In this document: piece by piece, positions 30,945 to 41,660 of the stretch
Numbering within the stretch: the first letter of the stretch is position 1
Layout of the letters: every line of letters starts with the position of its first letter
Assembly: GCF_020524905.1 (NCBI RefSeq)
Contig: NZ_JAIVKI010000004.1
Span: 186,001 to 250,000, forward strand
Length of the DNA: 64,000 bases
Direction of reading: 5' to 3'
Source of the DNA: Microbulbifer variabilis
GTDB taxonomy: Bacteria; Pseudomonadota; Gammaproteobacteria; Pseudomonadales; Cellvibrionaceae
Notes under the pieces: model-generated
Seen by the model: only the letters and a program-made list of their open reading frames with translations
Told to the model about the DNA's origin: nothing
Databases searched by the model: none
Made by a program: the position numbers and the translations under genes

Positions 30945-32468
30945 ATGATCCCGCGCCTTTTTCCCAACAGGCCCCGGCGCCTGTTGAGCCTCGCCCTACT
31001 ATTGACCTCAGTCCAAACCTGGGCCCTGAGTGACTCCAGCGGCGCGCAAGAAAAACCCCAAGAGAAAGCGCAGGAAAAAGTACAGGAAGAAAATCAGAAG
31101 GAAGCGGTTTCAAAGGCAGAAAACTTGAAGCTGGACCAACCGGTAATCACCGAGCTGGGCCCACCCACCGGCGTCGCTGAACAAAATGAAAATCCACAGG
31201 CAAGTGCAAAAGAGCCTCCCCAGGAGCCCCTACCGCAGGCAGAAAACCTGCAATTAGACCAGCCCATCGGCGAGCTTGAAGCGGCACCAACAAGCTCCAC
31301 AAATAAAGAGGCGCAAGACAAACCCGCAGAAAAACCGGCAACTCCGCCAGAAGCTCCCCCTGCCGGCAATGTTTCCCTGGAAGTGGAAAAGGCCAAGCCC
31401 CTGCGCCTGCTCGGCGCCGAAGTTGCCCCGGCAACCTCCACCCGCTTGGCCTGGTCCCCCAGCCAGCACTTTGAAGGCGTCTACAGTCCCACCGCCGTAT
31501 TGGTTGTCAATGGCGCCAATCCTGGGCCAGTACTCTGCCTGACCGCCGCCGTTCATGGAGATGAATTAAATGGCGTGGAGACAGTGCGTAGGGTCATGTA
31601 CAACCTGGACGCGGAGCAGTTGAGCGGCGCCGTGATTGGCGTACCCATCGTCAACCTGCAGGGCTTCCACCGCAGCTCCCGCTACCTCACAGATCGCCGC
31701 GACCTAAACCGGCACTTCCCCGGAGACCCCAACGGCTCATCCGCCTCACGGATCGCCAATTCTTTTTTCCACGAGATCATCAGCCACTGCAATGCCGTGG
31801 TTGACCTGCACACCGGCTCTTTTTACCGCACTAACCTGCCCCAGTTACGCGGTGACCTGACCAACCCGAGAATCGTGAAAATGACCAAGGGATTCGGCTC
31901 CACGGTGGTATTGCACAGCGCCGGGGCCAAGGGCACCTTACGCCGCGCCGCTGTGGAGGCGGGTATTCCCACAGTAACCTTGGAAGCTGGCGCCCCGATG
32001 GTGCTGGACGAGCGCTCGGTGAGCCACAGCGTGAAAGGGATTCGCACACTGCTCAACCAGCTGGGCATGGTGAATAAATTCCGTCTGTGGGGGGATCCAG
32101 AGCCCGTGTACTACAACTCCACCTGGCAGCGCTCTTCCACCGGCGGCATTATTTTTAGCGAGGTAGAGCTGGGAGAATTTGTACGCAAGGGGGACTTGTT
32201 GGGCACCGTAACCAATCCTATCACCAATGTGCGCACGGAAATTCGCTCACAGCACAATGGACGTATCCTCGGTATGGCCCTAGATCAGGTGGTACAACCG
32301 GGCTTCGCCGCTTACCACATCGGCATCCAAGCTCCGCAGGAGCAAATCAGCCCACCGGAGGAGGTGGTCGCAGAAGAACCGCCGGTGCAAAAGCCCCAGT
32401 CCCAGGCAACGAATGCTGCAAGCGAACCTGGCGATGGCACCGCCGAATTACGGGGTGACGAGGATTAG
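30945..32468 (+). CDS. Secreted succinylglutamate desuccinylase/aspartoacylase-family zinc hydrolase
   Basis: A 507-residue M14-like metallohydrolase. Signal peptide about 1-28. A long low-complexity Glu/Gln/Pro-rich linker (30-140) contains a duplicated AENLxLDQP element (58-66 and 99-107). The catalytic domain has zinc ligands His204 and Glu207 (HGDE), substrate Arg in RDLNRHFPG (252-260), His289 in DLHTGS and probable catalytic Glu347 in TLEAGAP. The AstE relatives are cytoplasmic, so this periplasmic version likely acts on a cell-wall or extracellular amide. Substrate not assignable. Confidence 0.82.
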   Translation: MIPRLFPNRPRRLLSLALLLTSVQTWALSDSSGAQEKPQEKAQEKVQEENQKEAVSKAENLKLDQPVITELGPPTGVAEQNENPQASAKEPPQEPLPQAENLQLDQPIGELEAAPTSSTNKEAQDKPAEKPATPPEAPPAGNVSLEVEKAKPLRLLGAEVAPATSTRLAWSPSQHFEGVYSPTAVLVVNGANPGPVLCLTAAVHGDELNGVETVRRVMYNLDAEQLSGAVIGVPIVNLQGFHRSSRYLTDRRDLNRHFPGDPNGSSASRIANSFFHEIISHCNAVVDLHTGSFYRTNLPQLRGDLTNPRIVKMTKGFGSTVVLHSAGAKGTLRRAAVEAGIPTVTLEAGAPMVLDERSVSHSVKGIRTLLNQLGMVNKFRLWGDPEPVYYNSTWQRSSTGGIIFSEVELGEFVRKGDLLGTVTNPITNVRTEIRSQHNGRILGMALDQVVQPGFAAYHIGIQAPQEQISPPEEVVAEEPPVQKPQSQATNAASEPGDGTAELRGDED

Positions 32469-32472
32469 CCCA

Positions 32473-33378
32473 CTACTGTGGGTTACTCACCTTGTCGATG
32501 ATCCTGGGCTGGAGTTGTTCGAGAGGCTCCGGCTGCAGGGTGATGTGATCAATATCAAAGCGCTTGATCAGAGTCTCCCGCAAGCGCTCCAACACCGCCG
32601 GCCAGGCGGTTAGATCATCCACGACGATATGTGCCGACAGGGAAATGGTGCTGGAGTCCAGGCGCCAAATATGCAAGTCGTGCACCGAACGCACACCGAC
32701 CACAGCCGCCAGGGTCTCCCCCACCACTGGCAGGCTCAATTCCCGCGGCACTCGCTCCATCAGCACATCCACCGAGTCTCGCAGCAGGCGTACGCAAGAA
32801 ATCAAAATCAGCAGACAGATCAACAGGGACAACAGCGGGTCAATTGGCACCCAGCCGGTAAAATATATCACCGCACCGGAAATTAACGCCGCCACAGAGC
32901 CCAACATATCCCCCATCACATGCAGGAGGGCGCCGCGAATATTAAGTGTGCGCTCACCCCGGTAGAGCACCCAAGCCGCAAGGATATTGATCAACAACCC
33001 GATAAAGGCAATCACCATCACCGTACTGCCGTGAACTGGCTCGGGATTACGCAGGCGATCAATCGCCGCAAAGGCAATGCCAGCGACAATCAACAACATG
33101 ATCAGTCCGTTGGTGACCGCCGCCAGCACCTCAGCGCGGCCCCAGCCAAATGACAATTCCCGGTCCGCTGGTTTTTTGGCCAGTATTGCCGCCACAGCGC
33201 CTAGTGCCAGGGCGAAGGAGTCAGTGAGCATATGCCCGGCATCACTGAGCAGCGCCAGGGAACCGGATAACCAACCGCCGATGGCCTCCACAAAGGAAAA
33301 CCCCAGTGTGAGGACCAGGGCAATAACTAATGGACGCAGGGCGCCGTTGCCCGTGCGGTGGTGGACGTGATCGTGCAT
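32473..33378 (-). CDS. zitB: Cation diffusion facilitator (zinc-type) exporter
   Basis: A 301-residue CDF antiporter with six transmembrane helices and a C-terminal cytoplasmic metal-sensing domain. The tetrahedral transport site is formed by HMLTD in helix 2 and HVMGD in helix 5, the His/Asp pairs of zinc-transporting members. The N-terminus is His-rich (MHDHVHH). Start 33378 has AGGGAGGG upstream; an extra 17 codons are open. Zn2+/H+ exchange is the likely activity; cobalt or cadmium cannot be excluded. Confidence 0.88.
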   Translation of the reverse strand: MHDHVHHRTGNGALRPLVIALVLTLGFSFVEAIGGWLSGSLALLSDAGHMLTDSFALALGAVAAILAKKPADRELSFGWGRAEVLAAVTNGLIMLLIVAGIAFAAIDRLRNPEPVHGSTVMVIAFIGLLINILAAWVLYRGERTLNIRGALLHVMGDMLGSVAALISGAVIYFTGWVPIDPLLSLLICLLILISCVRLLRDSVDVLMERVPRELSLPVVGETLAAVVGVRSVHDLHIWRLDSSTISLSAHIVVDDLTAWPAVLERLRETLIKRFDIDHITLQPEPLEQLQPRIIDKVSNPQ

Positions 33379-33446
33379 AGATTCCCTCCCTATCAATCCT
33401 TCGGGATTCTTAATATTTTTTTGCGGCATCTACCCAGAAGTAGGGC

Positions 33447-34277
33447 TTAGTTTTTACGCCCCAGAGTAATGCGCTCCCAGCCGGAATAATCTTTGCGGCT
33501 CTCTACCGCGCAGTAACCCGCGGCGCTAAAAATTTCCCGTACAGACTCGGCCTGCTGCCAACCGTGTTCCACCATCAACCAGCCACCGCCTTGCAGAAAG
33601 TCTGCAGCGCCTCTGGCGATCCTTTCTATATCCGCCAGTCCCTCATGCGGAGCAACCAGCGCAGAGTGCGGCTCGAAGCGCACATCACCCTGGGCCAAAT
33701 GTGGATCAGCCGCATCGATATAAGGGGGGTTACTGACGATCAGGCCAAACTGCTGTGGCGGCAACTGTGCAAACCAATCGCTTTCAAGGATCTGAACATT
33801 GGTAAAGCCAAGACGCCTGCGGTTTTCCTCCGCCAGTGCCAGGGCAGCCGGGGATTTCTCCGCGGCGACTATCTGCCAACCAGGCTTTTCCGAGGCCAGC
33901 GCCAGGGCAATAGCACCGGTGCCAGTGCCCAAGTCGAGTGCGCGCAATTTCTCTTGACGGCAGAGTTCCAGAGCGGTCTCCACCAACAACTCCGTATCCG
34001 GACGGGGAATCAATGTGGAGGCATTGACCTTCAAAGTAAGCGACCAAAATTCCCGCTCGCCGGTCAAGTGGGCCACAGGCTCACCGTTTTTGCGTCGCGC
34101 CAGCAGAGCATCAAACTCATCCTGCTCACTCGGACTCAGCTCGTATTCCGGCCAGGTATAGAGCCAGGAGCGCTCACGACCGAGAATATGCGCGAGCAGC
34201 ACTTCCAAATCGAGTCGCGCTGACTCGCTGTCGATAAGCTCAACGCTGCGGGCGAGATTATCCTTCACACTACTCAT
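33447..34277 (-). CDS. prmC: Peptide chain release factor N5-glutamine methyltransferase
   Basis: A 276-residue SAM methyltransferase that methylates the glutamine of the GGQ motif in RF1 and RF2. The N-terminal helical recognition domain is followed by the SAM loop LDLGTGTGAIALALA and the catalytic NPPY motif in IVSNPPYIDAADPHL. The gene sits directly after prfA, whose product it modifies, with a 38-nt gap. Confidence 0.95.
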   Translation of the reverse strand: MSSVKDNLARSVELIDSESARLDLEVLLAHILGRERSWLYTWPEYELSPSEQDEFDALLARRKNGEPVAHLTGEREFWSLTLKVNASTLIPRPDTELLVETALELCRQEKLRALDLGTGTGAIALALASEKPGWQIVAAEKSPAALALAEENRRRLGFTNVQILESDWFAQLPPQQFGLIVSNPPYIDAADPHLAQGDVRFEPHSALVAPHEGLADIERIARGAADFLQGGGWLMVEHGWQQAESVREIFSAAGYCAVESRKDYSGWERITLGRKN

Positions 34278-34315
34278 AGGAATGTTCTACCCGATAGCAG
34301 CAAATAAAACGTCAA

Positions 34316-35398
34316 CTACTGTCCCATTGCCGCCAGCTGATCCGCCTGGTGCTCGGTACGCAGTGGTTCAATCACTTCGTTCAAAGCACCCTGCATCACC
34401 TCATCGAGCTTGTACAAGGTCAGGCCGATTCGGTGGTCAGTCACCCGACCCTGGGGGTAGTTGTAGGTACGAATGCGCTCGGAGCGATCACCACTGCCCA
34501 CCAGAATCCGGCGCGCATCAGAAATTTCCCGCGCGGCGGCCGCTTCCTGTTCGCTGGAGAGCTTAGCCTGCAGCAGCGCCATCGCCTTAGCCCTGTTTTT
34601 GTGCTGGGAGCGCTCATCCTGACACTCCACCACAATACCGGTGGGAAGGTGGGTCAGGCGCACGGCAGAATCGGTTTTATTGACGTGCTGACCACCGGCA
34701 CCAGAGGCGCGATAGGTATCCACACGCAGATCGGCTTTGCTGATCTCGATCGCGTCGCGCTCGTCCGGCTCCGGCATCACCGCCACGGTACAGGCGGAAG
34801 TATGAATACGCCCCTGGGACTCGGTTTCCGGCACCCGCTGCACGCGGTGTGCACCGGATTCAAATTTCAGTTTGGCGTAGACATCCTCGCCGGCCACACG
34901 GGTGATAATCTCTTTGTAGCCACCGTGTTCCCCAGCATTCTCGCTGACGATCTCGATGCGCCAGCCCTGCTTTTCCGCATAGCGGGAATACATGCGGAAC
35001 AGATCACCGGAAAATATCGCCGCCTCATCGCCGCCGGTACCGGCGCGAATTTCCAGGAAGACGTTCTTGCGATCGTTGGGGTCGCGGGGCAGCAGCAGGG
35101 TCTGCAGCTCGCGCTCCATGGGTTCTACCTGAACCTCTGCCTCGCGCAATTCCTCCAGGGCCATTTCGCGCATTTCAGGGTCGCTTTCGCCGAGCATTTC
35201 CCGCGCCGCCGCCATATCCTCCTGCAGCTGCTTATAGCGACCGTAGCACTTGACCACCTCTTCCAGCTCCGAGTATTCCCGCGACAGCTCGCGGAACTGA
35301 TCCTGGTCGGAAATTACACTGGCATCGCCGAGCAGCGCAGAAACCTCTTCGTGGCGCTCCTGAAGGTTCTCCAGCTTGTTCAGTAGGGATTCTTTCAT
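34316..35398 (-). CDS. prfA: Peptide chain release factor 1
   Basis: A 360-residue RF1 that reads UAA and UAG. The GGQ peptidyl-hydrolysis motif is in [24 protein letters not shown] and the family block [14 protein letters not shown] is upstream. Length is standard. It overlaps hemA by 4 nt (ATGA), so the three genes hemA-prfA-prmC form one minus-strand operon, a classic order. Confidence 0.97.
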   Translation of the reverse strand: MKESLLNKLENLQERHEEVSALLGDASVISDQDQFRELSREYSELEEVVKCYGRYKQLQEDMAAAREMLGESDPEMREMALEELREAEVQVEPMERELQTLLLPRDPNDRKNVFLEIRAGTGGDEAAIFSGDLFRMYSRYAEKQGWRIEIVSENAGEHGGYKEIITRVAGEDVYAKLKFESGAHRVQRVPETESQGRIHTSACTVAVMPEPDERDAIEISKADLRVDTYRASGAGGQHVNKTDSAVRLTHLPTGIVVECQDERSQHKNRAKAMALLQAKLSSEQEAAAAREISDARRILVGSGDRSERIRTYNYPQGRVTDHRIGLTLYKLDEVMQGALNEVIEPLRTEHQADQLAAMGQ

Positions 35399-36672
35399 TT
35401 CTGTTTTTTCTCTAATTCGGTATCGGCGAGGTCATCGAGCCCCACCACTTCGCGGGCGATACGCAACCGCTCCAGGTCGCCATCCGCAGTCGCTTTTCTC
35501 AAGCTGATCGTGGGAGCATGAATCAATTTATTGGTCAGTGAGCGGGCCAGCTGCTCCATAAGGCGCCTGGGGTCTTCGCCCTTATCGAGCTGTAACAGTA
35601 CTCGCTCAAGCTCGGTTCCACTGATTTGTTGAGCGCGCTGGCGGTAGCTGCGGATCGTGTCCACAGCGCCGAGGGCGCGCCCCTCTTTGGTAAATTCCGC
35701 CGCAGCGCTATCTACGATCTCCCCGGCGGCCTCGGCAGCGCGTTCGCGAGAGCGCATCCCCTCATCAATCACACCGCGCAGATCGTCAACGCTGTACAGG
35801 TAAACATCGTCGAGCTCGCCGACCTCGGTTTCGATATCCCGCGGCACCGCGATATCCACCATAAACATGGGGCTGTGGCGGCGCTTGCGCAGGGCGGACT
35901 CTACCGCGCCCTTACCCAAGATCGGCAGCTGACTGGCGGTGGAACTGATCACGATATCCGCGCGAGCCAGGTGCTCAGGGATATCCGCCAGCAGTATTGC
36001 CTCGGCTCCAAAGTTTTCCGCCAATAACTGTGCGCGACTCAAGGTGCGGTTGGCCACAATCAACTGCTTGATACCCTGGTCCAGCAGGTGGCGCGCCACC
36101 AACTCCACCGTCTCACCGGCACCGATCAACAGTGCGGTCTGCTTCTTCAGGTCGGTAAAAATACGCGAGGCCAGAGATACCGCCGCATAGGCGACAGAGA
36201 CCGGATTTTCACCAATTGCCGTCTCGGTGCGCACCTTTTTTGCCACGGTAAACACCCGCTGGAAGACCCGGTGTAACTCACTGCCGACACTGCCACACTC
36301 CCGCGCCACGGCGTAGGCTGACTTGATCTGCCCCAGAATCTGCGGCTCCCCGAGGACCAGTGAATCAAGACCGCAGGCCACACGCATCATATGGCGCACC
36401 GCTTTCTCACCAGTGTGGATATAGCTGCAACCACGCAGCTGCTCCAGTGGTACCTGATGGTATTGCGCCAGCCACTGCAGCAGCGGCTCCGCCTCCACAT
36501 TCCCATAGATCTCGGTGCGGTTGCAGGTAGAGAGAATCGCGAGCTCCCGGCAGTCGAGCGCCTTGCGCGCATCCCCCAGGGCACCGGGCATCACCTCGGG
36601 TGCGAAGGCGACCCTCTCGCGCACCTCGATAGGCGCACTGTCGTGGTTGATCCCCAGGGTAACAATTGGCAT
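35395..36672 (-). CDS. hemA: Glutamyl-tRNA reductase
   Basis: First committed enzyme of C5-pathway heme synthesis, reducing Glu-tRNA(Glu) to glutamate-1-semialdehyde. 425 residues. Catalytic Cys50 is in [11 protein letters not shown], the NADPH domain contains [16 protein letters not shown], and a C-terminal dimerisation helix follows. It faces the divergent TPR-lipoprotein/lolB/ispE group, with which hemA is commonly paired in gammaproteobacteria. Confidence 0.97.
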   Translation of the reverse strand: MPIVTLGINHDSAPIEVRERVAFAPEVMPGALGDARKALDCRELAILSTCNRTEIYGNVEAEPLLQWLAQYHQVPLEQLRGCSYIHTGEKAVRHMMRVACGLDSLVLGEPQILGQIKSAYAVARECGSVGSELHRVFQRVFTVAKKVRTETAIGENPVSVAYAAVSLASRIFTDLKKQTALLIGAGETVELVARHLLDQGIKQLIVANRTLSRAQLLAENFGAEAILLADIPEHLARADIVISSTASQLPILGKGAVESALRKRRHSPMFMVDIAVPRDIETEVGELDDVYLYSVDDLRGVIDEGMRSRERAAEAAGEIVDSAAAEFTKEGRALGAVDTIRSYRQRAQQISGTELERVLLQLDKGEDPRRLMEQLARSLTNKLIHAPTISLRKATADGDLERLRIAREVVGLDDLADTELEKKQK

Positions 36673-36906
36673 AGAGTTCCGTCGGCTAAATCTAGAGGCG
36701 CGTCATTCGCATTGGGGGCGCATTTTCACGGGCCGTCGCTTCGCTTGCAAGCTGGTGAGGCCGTTTAATTGTGCGCTGATTTGTGCAACCGGCCCAGGGG
36801 CCACACTCCAGAAGCCGATTCATGGCTAGAATTATATGGCGATAAACGTTTAAAACACGCCACTCTTACACCGCTTCTCCGCAGCAGCCATGTATGGATA
36901 CGATCT

Positions 36907-38718
36907 ATGCGCCCATCCCGCCACCCACACAATCCATGTAAAACCAAAGCTCCAGCGCTCTGTGCATTCTGTATGTCATTCGCCTACCTGCTGGGTGCCT
37001 GTGCTCAAGCACCGTCTCAACCGGCAATTGGCGAGGAACCCCAGCTCCAGACACAGGAACAGCGCAGCAATAAGAAGACAGCTGTCGCCGCAGAGGAAAG
37101 CGAAGCCCGCAGCTTTCCCATAGATACCTTTTACACACTGCTAGTGGCCGAAGTCGCCGGTATCCGCGAGCAGTACGATGTGGCTCTCGCCAACTACTAC
37201 CACCAGGCTGAGGTCACCAAAGATGCCGGCGTCGCTGCGCGTGCGACCCGTATTGCACGCTTCCTCAATGCCCGCCAAGCCGCACTTCGCTCAGCGCAGC
37301 TATGGGCCGAACTGGAACCGGATAATGCAGATGCCCAGCTAGCCCTGGCTGCAGAGCTCACCCTGGCGGGTGAATATTTAGAAGCCTTGAAACACGCGGA
37401 AAAGGCGCTCTCCCTCGGCGGCAAGGCACCGATGCAATCCCTCGCCGCCACTGCCATCGGCCACGAACAACTCGACGATCCACTCCGCGCGGAATTCGCC
37501 CGGCTAGCCGAGATTTACCCTTACAACGATGAAGTGGTCATGGCCTACGCCATGGTGCTACGCGATGCCAAGCAGTACCAGCGGGCACTCGCTCTTGTAC
37601 GCCGTGTCCAGGAACAGCACCCAGACCAGCTGGATGCGCCACTTCTGCAGAGCCACTTACTGGTGGACTTGGATAGGCGCAATGAAGCCATTCAACTGCT
37701 GGAAAATTTAGTCAAAATTTACCCGGAAGAAACCCGTTTACGTTTGCAATACGCACGCCTGCTAATCCGCGAAGACCTAGCCCTCGCCCGCCAACAATTC
37801 GCCGAATTGGTCAAGCAGCGCCCGGAAGACGGTAATCTGATCTTATCCCTGGCGCTGATCCACTATGAAACCAACCAGCTCGCTGAAGCCAAACCTTTAC
37901 TCGACCGGCTACTAGAACTAGAGCAGCACGAATCGGCGGCACACTTTTACCTCGGTGGGCTCGCGGAGAAACAGGGCGACAACGACACTGCCGCCGCGCA
38001 TCTCAAACAAGTACAACCCGGAACCGATTATGTGGAAGCCATCACCAAGGGCACCAAGCTGCTCGCGGCCAGTGGTAAACACCGCGAAAACAGCCAGTGG
38101 TTTGCCGAGTTGCGCGAGCGACACCCCGGCCAGGCAGAACATTTTTACCTGATGGAGGTCGAATTGCTGCGCAAGAGTGGTGAACCGCAAATGGCTCTGG
38201 AGTTGGCTGATCACGCCGTAGCCTCTCAAAGCAACAGCGGCCGCCTGATTTATATCCGTGCCCTGCTCAACGACCAGCTCGGCAATACTGCGGATTTTGA
38301 ACGGGACTTACGCAAATTGCTGGAACGCGATCCGGACAACGCCACGGTTTTGAACGCACTCGGCTACAAGTTGATTGATGACGAACCCCGCCGCCCGGAG
38401 GCCCTGCAACTGATTAGCCGGGCCCTGGAACTCGAGCCCGAGGACCCGGCCATCATCGACAGTATGGGCTGGGTGCAGTACCGTTTGGGGAATTATCGCG
38501 CCGCGGAAAAATATTTGCGCCAGGCCCTGGAGAAACTGCCAGATCACGAAATCTCCGCCCACCTGGGAGAAGTACTCTGGGTACAGGGGAATCGCGATGC
38601 TGCACTTAAAGTCTGGAAAGACGGGTTGACCGCCAACCCTGAGAGCAAGATCATCCCGGCAGCGATGAAACGTCTGCAAATCAAAGAAACACTGGAACAA
38701 CATGCATCTGACAACTGA
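36907..38718 (+). CDS. TPR-repeat outer-membrane lipoprotein upstream of lolB
   Basis: A 603-residue tetratricopeptide protein. The signal peptide ends in the lipobox LGAC (lipidated Cys32). Most of the rest is helical repeats, e.g. DAQLALAAELTLAGEYLEA and IIDSMGWVQYRLGNYRAAEKYL. Similar proteins sit between hemA and lolB in pseudomonads. Start ATG 36907 is chosen for the complete lipoprotein signal; an upstream open extension lacks one. It overlaps the lolB start by 17 nt. Likely a scaffold in the envelope, partner unknown. Confidence 0.85.
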   Translation: MRPSRHPHNPCKTKAPALCAFCMSFAYLLGACAQAPSQPAIGEEPQLQTQEQRSNKKTAVAAEESEARSFPIDTFYTLLVAEVAGIREQYDVALANYYHQAEVTKDAGVAARATRIARFLNARQAALRSAQLWAELEPDNADAQLALAAELTLAGEYLEALKHAEKALSLGGKAPMQSLAATAIGHEQLDDPLRAEFARLAEIYPYNDEVVMAYAMVLRDAKQYQRALALVRRVQEQHPDQLDAPLLQSHLLVDLDRRNEAIQLLENLVKIYPEETRLRLQYARLLIREDLALARQQFAELVKQRPEDGNLILSLALIHYETNQLAEAKPLLDRLLELEQHESAAHFYLGGLAEKQGDNDTAAAHLKQVQPGTDYVEAITKGTKLLAASGKHRENSQWFAELRERHPGQAEHFYLMEVELLRKSGEPQMALELADHAVASQSNSGRLIYIRALLNDQLGNTADFERDLRKLLERDPDNATVLNALGYKLIDDEPRRPEALQLISRALELEPEDPAIIDSMGWVQYRLGNYRAAEKYLRQALEKLPDHEISAHLGEVLWVQGNRDAALKVWKDGLTANPESKIIPAAMKRLQIKETLEQHASDN

Positions 38719-39340
38719 CGCCGCCAACCATAAGTTTTCCTTTCTACTGGTAACAGCCCTGACCCTGTTGATCTCCGCCTGTGCCGGCCAGAAAACCAAA
38801 GAACCCGCTGCGGCGGAAGGTCCCAGTGAAACTGCGGCCCCCACTTCGGTAGTTCAACTCAAGCAGTGGAGTATTAAAGGTAAGCTTGGTGTGCGCTCTC
38901 CCGCTGATAACGGCAGTGCCAACCTGACCTGGCAACAAAGCGGCCCACAAAATTTTCGTATTCACCTGAGCGGCCCTCTCGGTGCCGGCACTACGGTGAT
39001 ATCCGGTTCCGCCGGTGGTGTTAGCCTGGTGCGCGGCAATGAAGCCCCTGTGGTAGCGCGCGACGCCGCCCAACTCACCCAACAAACTCTGGGTTGGCCT
39101 CTGCCCGCCAGGGAAATGTTCTACTGGGTGCGAGGCCTCCCCGCTCCCGGGCCCAGAGGTGCCGAAAAACATAACGGCCAGGGTGAGCTACAGAGCCTGC
39201 AGCAATCCGGCTGGTCCCTGCATTTTAGCGATTACCAGCAAAACGGCCCCTACCTCCTTCCCACTCGCATTAAAGCCCAAACCAACGGTGTCACCGGACC
39301 GGTGCAGGTGACCCTGGTCATCAAGGAGTGGGGTTTTTAA
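38702..39340 (+). CDS. lolB: Outer-membrane lipoprotein receptor LolB
   Basis: A 212-residue lipoprotein (lipobox ISAC, Cys27) that receives lipoproteins from LolA and inserts them into the outer membrane. The family pattern is QLKQWSIKGKLGVRSPADNGSANLTWQQ and the loop MFYWVRGLPAPG. Position between the TPR lipoprotein and ispE is the usual one. Its start lies inside the upstream gene, suggesting translational coupling. Confidence 0.93.
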   Translation: MHLTTDAANHKFSFLLVTALTLLISACAGQKTKEPAAAEGPSETAAPTSVVQLKQWSIKGKLGVRSPADNGSANLTWQQSGPQNFRIHLSGPLGAGTTVISGSAGGVSLVRGNEAPVVARDAAQLTQQTLGWPLPAREMFYWVRGLPAPGPRGAEKHNGQGELQSLQQSGWSLHFSDYQQNGPYLLPTRIKAQTNGVTGPVQVTLVIKEWGF

Positions 39341-39404
39341 ATGCTGAACCCCTTGCATGCGGGTATTATGGTGCCACCAGAATTAACCGGCCCAACCATC
39401 CCGC

Positions 39405-40307
39405 ATGCTGACCTTACCCGCTCCTGCAAAACTTAATCTGATCCTTCGCATACTCGGCCGTCGCCCCGATGGCTACCACGAACTGCAAACCCTTTTCCAA
39501 ATTCTCGATTATGGAGACACCCTTGAGTTCTCCTTGCGGAACGATGGTGTTATCAGCGTGGACGCAGGCAGCCTGGATGTTCTCGAACAGGACAACCTGG
39601 TCTATCGCGCGGCCCTACTGCTGCGCAAAAGTGTACAGAAGCAAAACGTCGCTCTTCCCGGTGCCCATATCCACCTGAGTAAAAAACTGCCACATGGCGG
39701 AGGTATTGGCGGCGGCAGCAGCGACGCAGCCACTACCCTGCTCGGTCTTAATTATCTTTGGCAATGTCATTTATCGATCGAAAACCTCGCTGAACTCGGT
39801 CGACAGCTGGGCGCGGATATACCGGTATTTGTACGCGGGCACACTGCTTGGGCAGAGGGTGTCGGGGAAAAGCTCACACCACTTTGCACAGAAAAACGTC
39901 ACTATTTAATCGTGGCTCCCGGCTGCCAGGTGAGCACTGCAAAAATTTTTTCCCATTCCCGTTTGACAAGAGATTCCACCGCAATTACATTAGCGGCCCT
40001 TCGCGAGGGGCAGCTCAATGAAAGGCCACTCAGCAGTGAAAAACTGGAATTATTTTCCGGCAACGACTGCCAGGCGCTCGTTGAGAGTCTCTACCCTGAA
40101 GTTCGCGATGCCCGAGAGTGGCTGCAGCAATTCGCTCCAGCACAACTCACCGGCACAGGAGCTTGCGTTTTTGCAGCCTTCGAAACTGAGCAAGCGGCCC
40201 GAGCGGTGCTTGCCAAGCTACCGCGAAAATGGCAGGGTTTTGTTGCAAGCGGTGTACAGGTTTCACCAGTACACCAACGACTCGCGAAATTAACCTCAAG
40301 CGATTGA
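39405..40307 (+). CDS. ispE: 4-diphosphocytidyl-2-C-methyl-D-erythritol kinase
   Basis: GHMP kinase of 300 residues in the MEP isoprenoid pathway. It has the substrate-binding start LPAPAKLNLILRILGRRPDGYHEL and the ATP-binding motif PHGGGIGGGSSDAATTL. The tRNA-Gln and prs genes follow, the order known from E. coli and Pseudomonas. Confidence 0.96.
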   Translation: MLTLPAPAKLNLILRILGRRPDGYHELQTLFQILDYGDTLEFSLRNDGVISVDAGSLDVLEQDNLVYRAALLLRKSVQKQNVALPGAHIHLSKKLPHGGGIGGGSSDAATTLLGLNYLWQCHLSIENLAELGRQLGADIPVFVRGHTAWAEGVGEKLTPLCTEKRHYLIVAPGCQVSTAKIFSHSRLTRDSTAITLAALREGQLNERPLSSEKLELFSGNDCQALVESLYPEVRDAREWLQQFAPAQLTGTGACVFAAFETEQAARAVLAKLPRKWQGFVASGVQVSPVHQRLAKLTSSD

Positions 40308-40317
40308 GGAAAGATGC

Positions 40318-40392
40318 TGGGGCGTAGCCAAGCGGTAAGGCAGCGGGTTTTGATCCCGTCATGCGAAGGTTCGAATCCTTCCGCCCCAGCCA
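40318..40392 (+). tRNA. tRNA-Gln (anticodon TTG), copy 1
   Basis: A 75-nt cloverleaf with CCA encoded. The 7-bp acceptor stem is TGGGGCG / CGCCCCA, and the anticodon arm GCGGG-TTTTGAT-CCCGT gives anticodon TTG. The T arm GAAGG-TTCGAAT-CCTTC is also regular. It lies 10 nt after ispE and about 290 nt before prs. It is identical over all 75 nt to the copy at 45572. Confidence 0.96.
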
Positions 40393-40682
40393 TTTTCTTT
40401 TTATGCAGTGGCACCAGCAAAAACCCGGTCCCGACATGCTCCAGTCGACACTAACCCAACCGGCCAAAGCCACTCGTAACGGGCTGCAGAAAGCCTATCC
40501 CCGAATTCAAAGAAACAATATCGAAGGCAGTCTTGAGCGCAAACCCCTGCCTGCGAACCGGAGGCACTCCGAACGTCAAAGCAACCACCTGTAAAAGTGG
40601 TGCTATCACATCCTAACCGCTAGCAAATAATGCCGGCATCTACACTTCAACTCACTTCAAGACAGAATTAAAGGAACTCGCA

Positions 40683-41624
40683 GTGGCTGACTTAATGGTC
40701 TTTACCGGCAACGCAAACCCGGAACTGGCACAAAAGGTTGTCGACCATATGGCGATCCCCTTGGGCGAAGCTACCGTCAAGCGCTTCTCCGATGGCGAGA
40801 TCGCTGTTGAAATTACCGATAACGTGCGCGGCCGCGATGTTTTCGTGGTGCAGTCCACCTGCCAGCCCACCAATCGCAACCTGATGGAGCTGATCCTGTT
40901 GGTAGATGCACTGCGCCGCGCATCCGCTGGCCGCGTTACCGCAGTGGTACCCTACTTCGGCTACGCCCGCCAGGATCGCCGCGTGCGCTCCCAGCGAGTA
41001 CCGATTTCTGCAAAAGTGGTTGCCGACATGATGGTGAGCGTGGGTATCGACCGCGTACTGACCGTCGATCTACACGCCGAGCAGATCCAGGGCTTCTTCG
41101 ATGTCCCTGTGGATAATGTTTACGGCTCCTCCGTACTGCTCGACGATATTGAACGCCAGAAGTACCAGAACCTGGTAGTGGTTTCCCCGGACATCGGCGG
41201 TGTTGTACGCGCCCGCGCCGTGGCTAAGAGCCTCGACTGCGACCTGGCTATCATCGACAAACGCCGCCCCGCCGCCAACGTTGCCGAAGTGATGAACATC
41301 ATCGGTGAAGTCAGCGGCCGCACCTGCCTGCTGGTAGATGACATGGTCGACACCGCCGGCACCCTGTGCAATGCCGCCAACGCCCTGAAAGAGCACGGCG
41401 CCGAGAAAGTCGTGGCCTACTGTACCCACCCGGTACTATCCGGCAACGCCATCAGCAACCTGAACAATTCTGTTCTGGACGAGCTGGTCGTCACCGACTC
41501 TATCCCGCTGGGCGACAAGATAGAAAAAGCCCCGAAAATTCGCCAGCTGACTCTGGCTGCGATGCTGGCTGAATCCATGCGCCGCATCAGCAACGAGGAA
41601 TCCCTCTCCGCGATGTTCCGCTAA
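40683..41624 (+). CDS. prs: Ribose-phosphate pyrophosphokinase (PRPP synthase)
   Basis: A 313-residue class I PRPP synthase making 5-phosphoribosyl-1-pyrophosphate for nucleotide, His and Trp synthesis. The PRPP-binding loop is [12 protein letters not shown], and the flexible loop and ATP site are seen in [19 protein letters not shown]. It starts with GTG 40683 after AAAGGA. A strong terminator follows at 41661. Confidence 0.97.
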   Translation: MADLMVFTGNANPELAQKVVDHMAIPLGEATVKRFSDGEIAVEITDNVRGRDVFVVQSTCQPTNRNLMELILLVDALRRASAGRVTAVVPYFGYARQDRRVRSQRVPISAKVVADMMVSVGIDRVLTVDLHAEQIQGFFDVPVDNVYGSSVLLDDIERQKYQNLVVVSPDIGGVVRARAVAKSLDCDLAIIDKRRPAANVAEVMNIIGEVSGRTCLLVDDMVDTAGTLCNAANALKEHGAEKVVAYCTHPVLSGNAISNLNNSVLDELVVTDSIPLGDKIEKAPKIRQLTLAAMLAESMRRISNEESLSAMFR

Positions 41625-41660
41625 GAGCGCCCGCGAAGGATCTCTTGCCAGCAAATAGTT

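Noticed and set aside
34349-35386. A 345-codon plus-strand open frame
   Set aside because: It lies wholly antisense to prfA, which is complete and unmistakable, and shows no domain of its own. Long antisense frames are common at this GC content.
40361-40594. Plus-strand open frame after tRNA-Gln copy 1
   Set aside because: It begins inside the tRNA, has no ribosome-binding site and no recognisable protein features.
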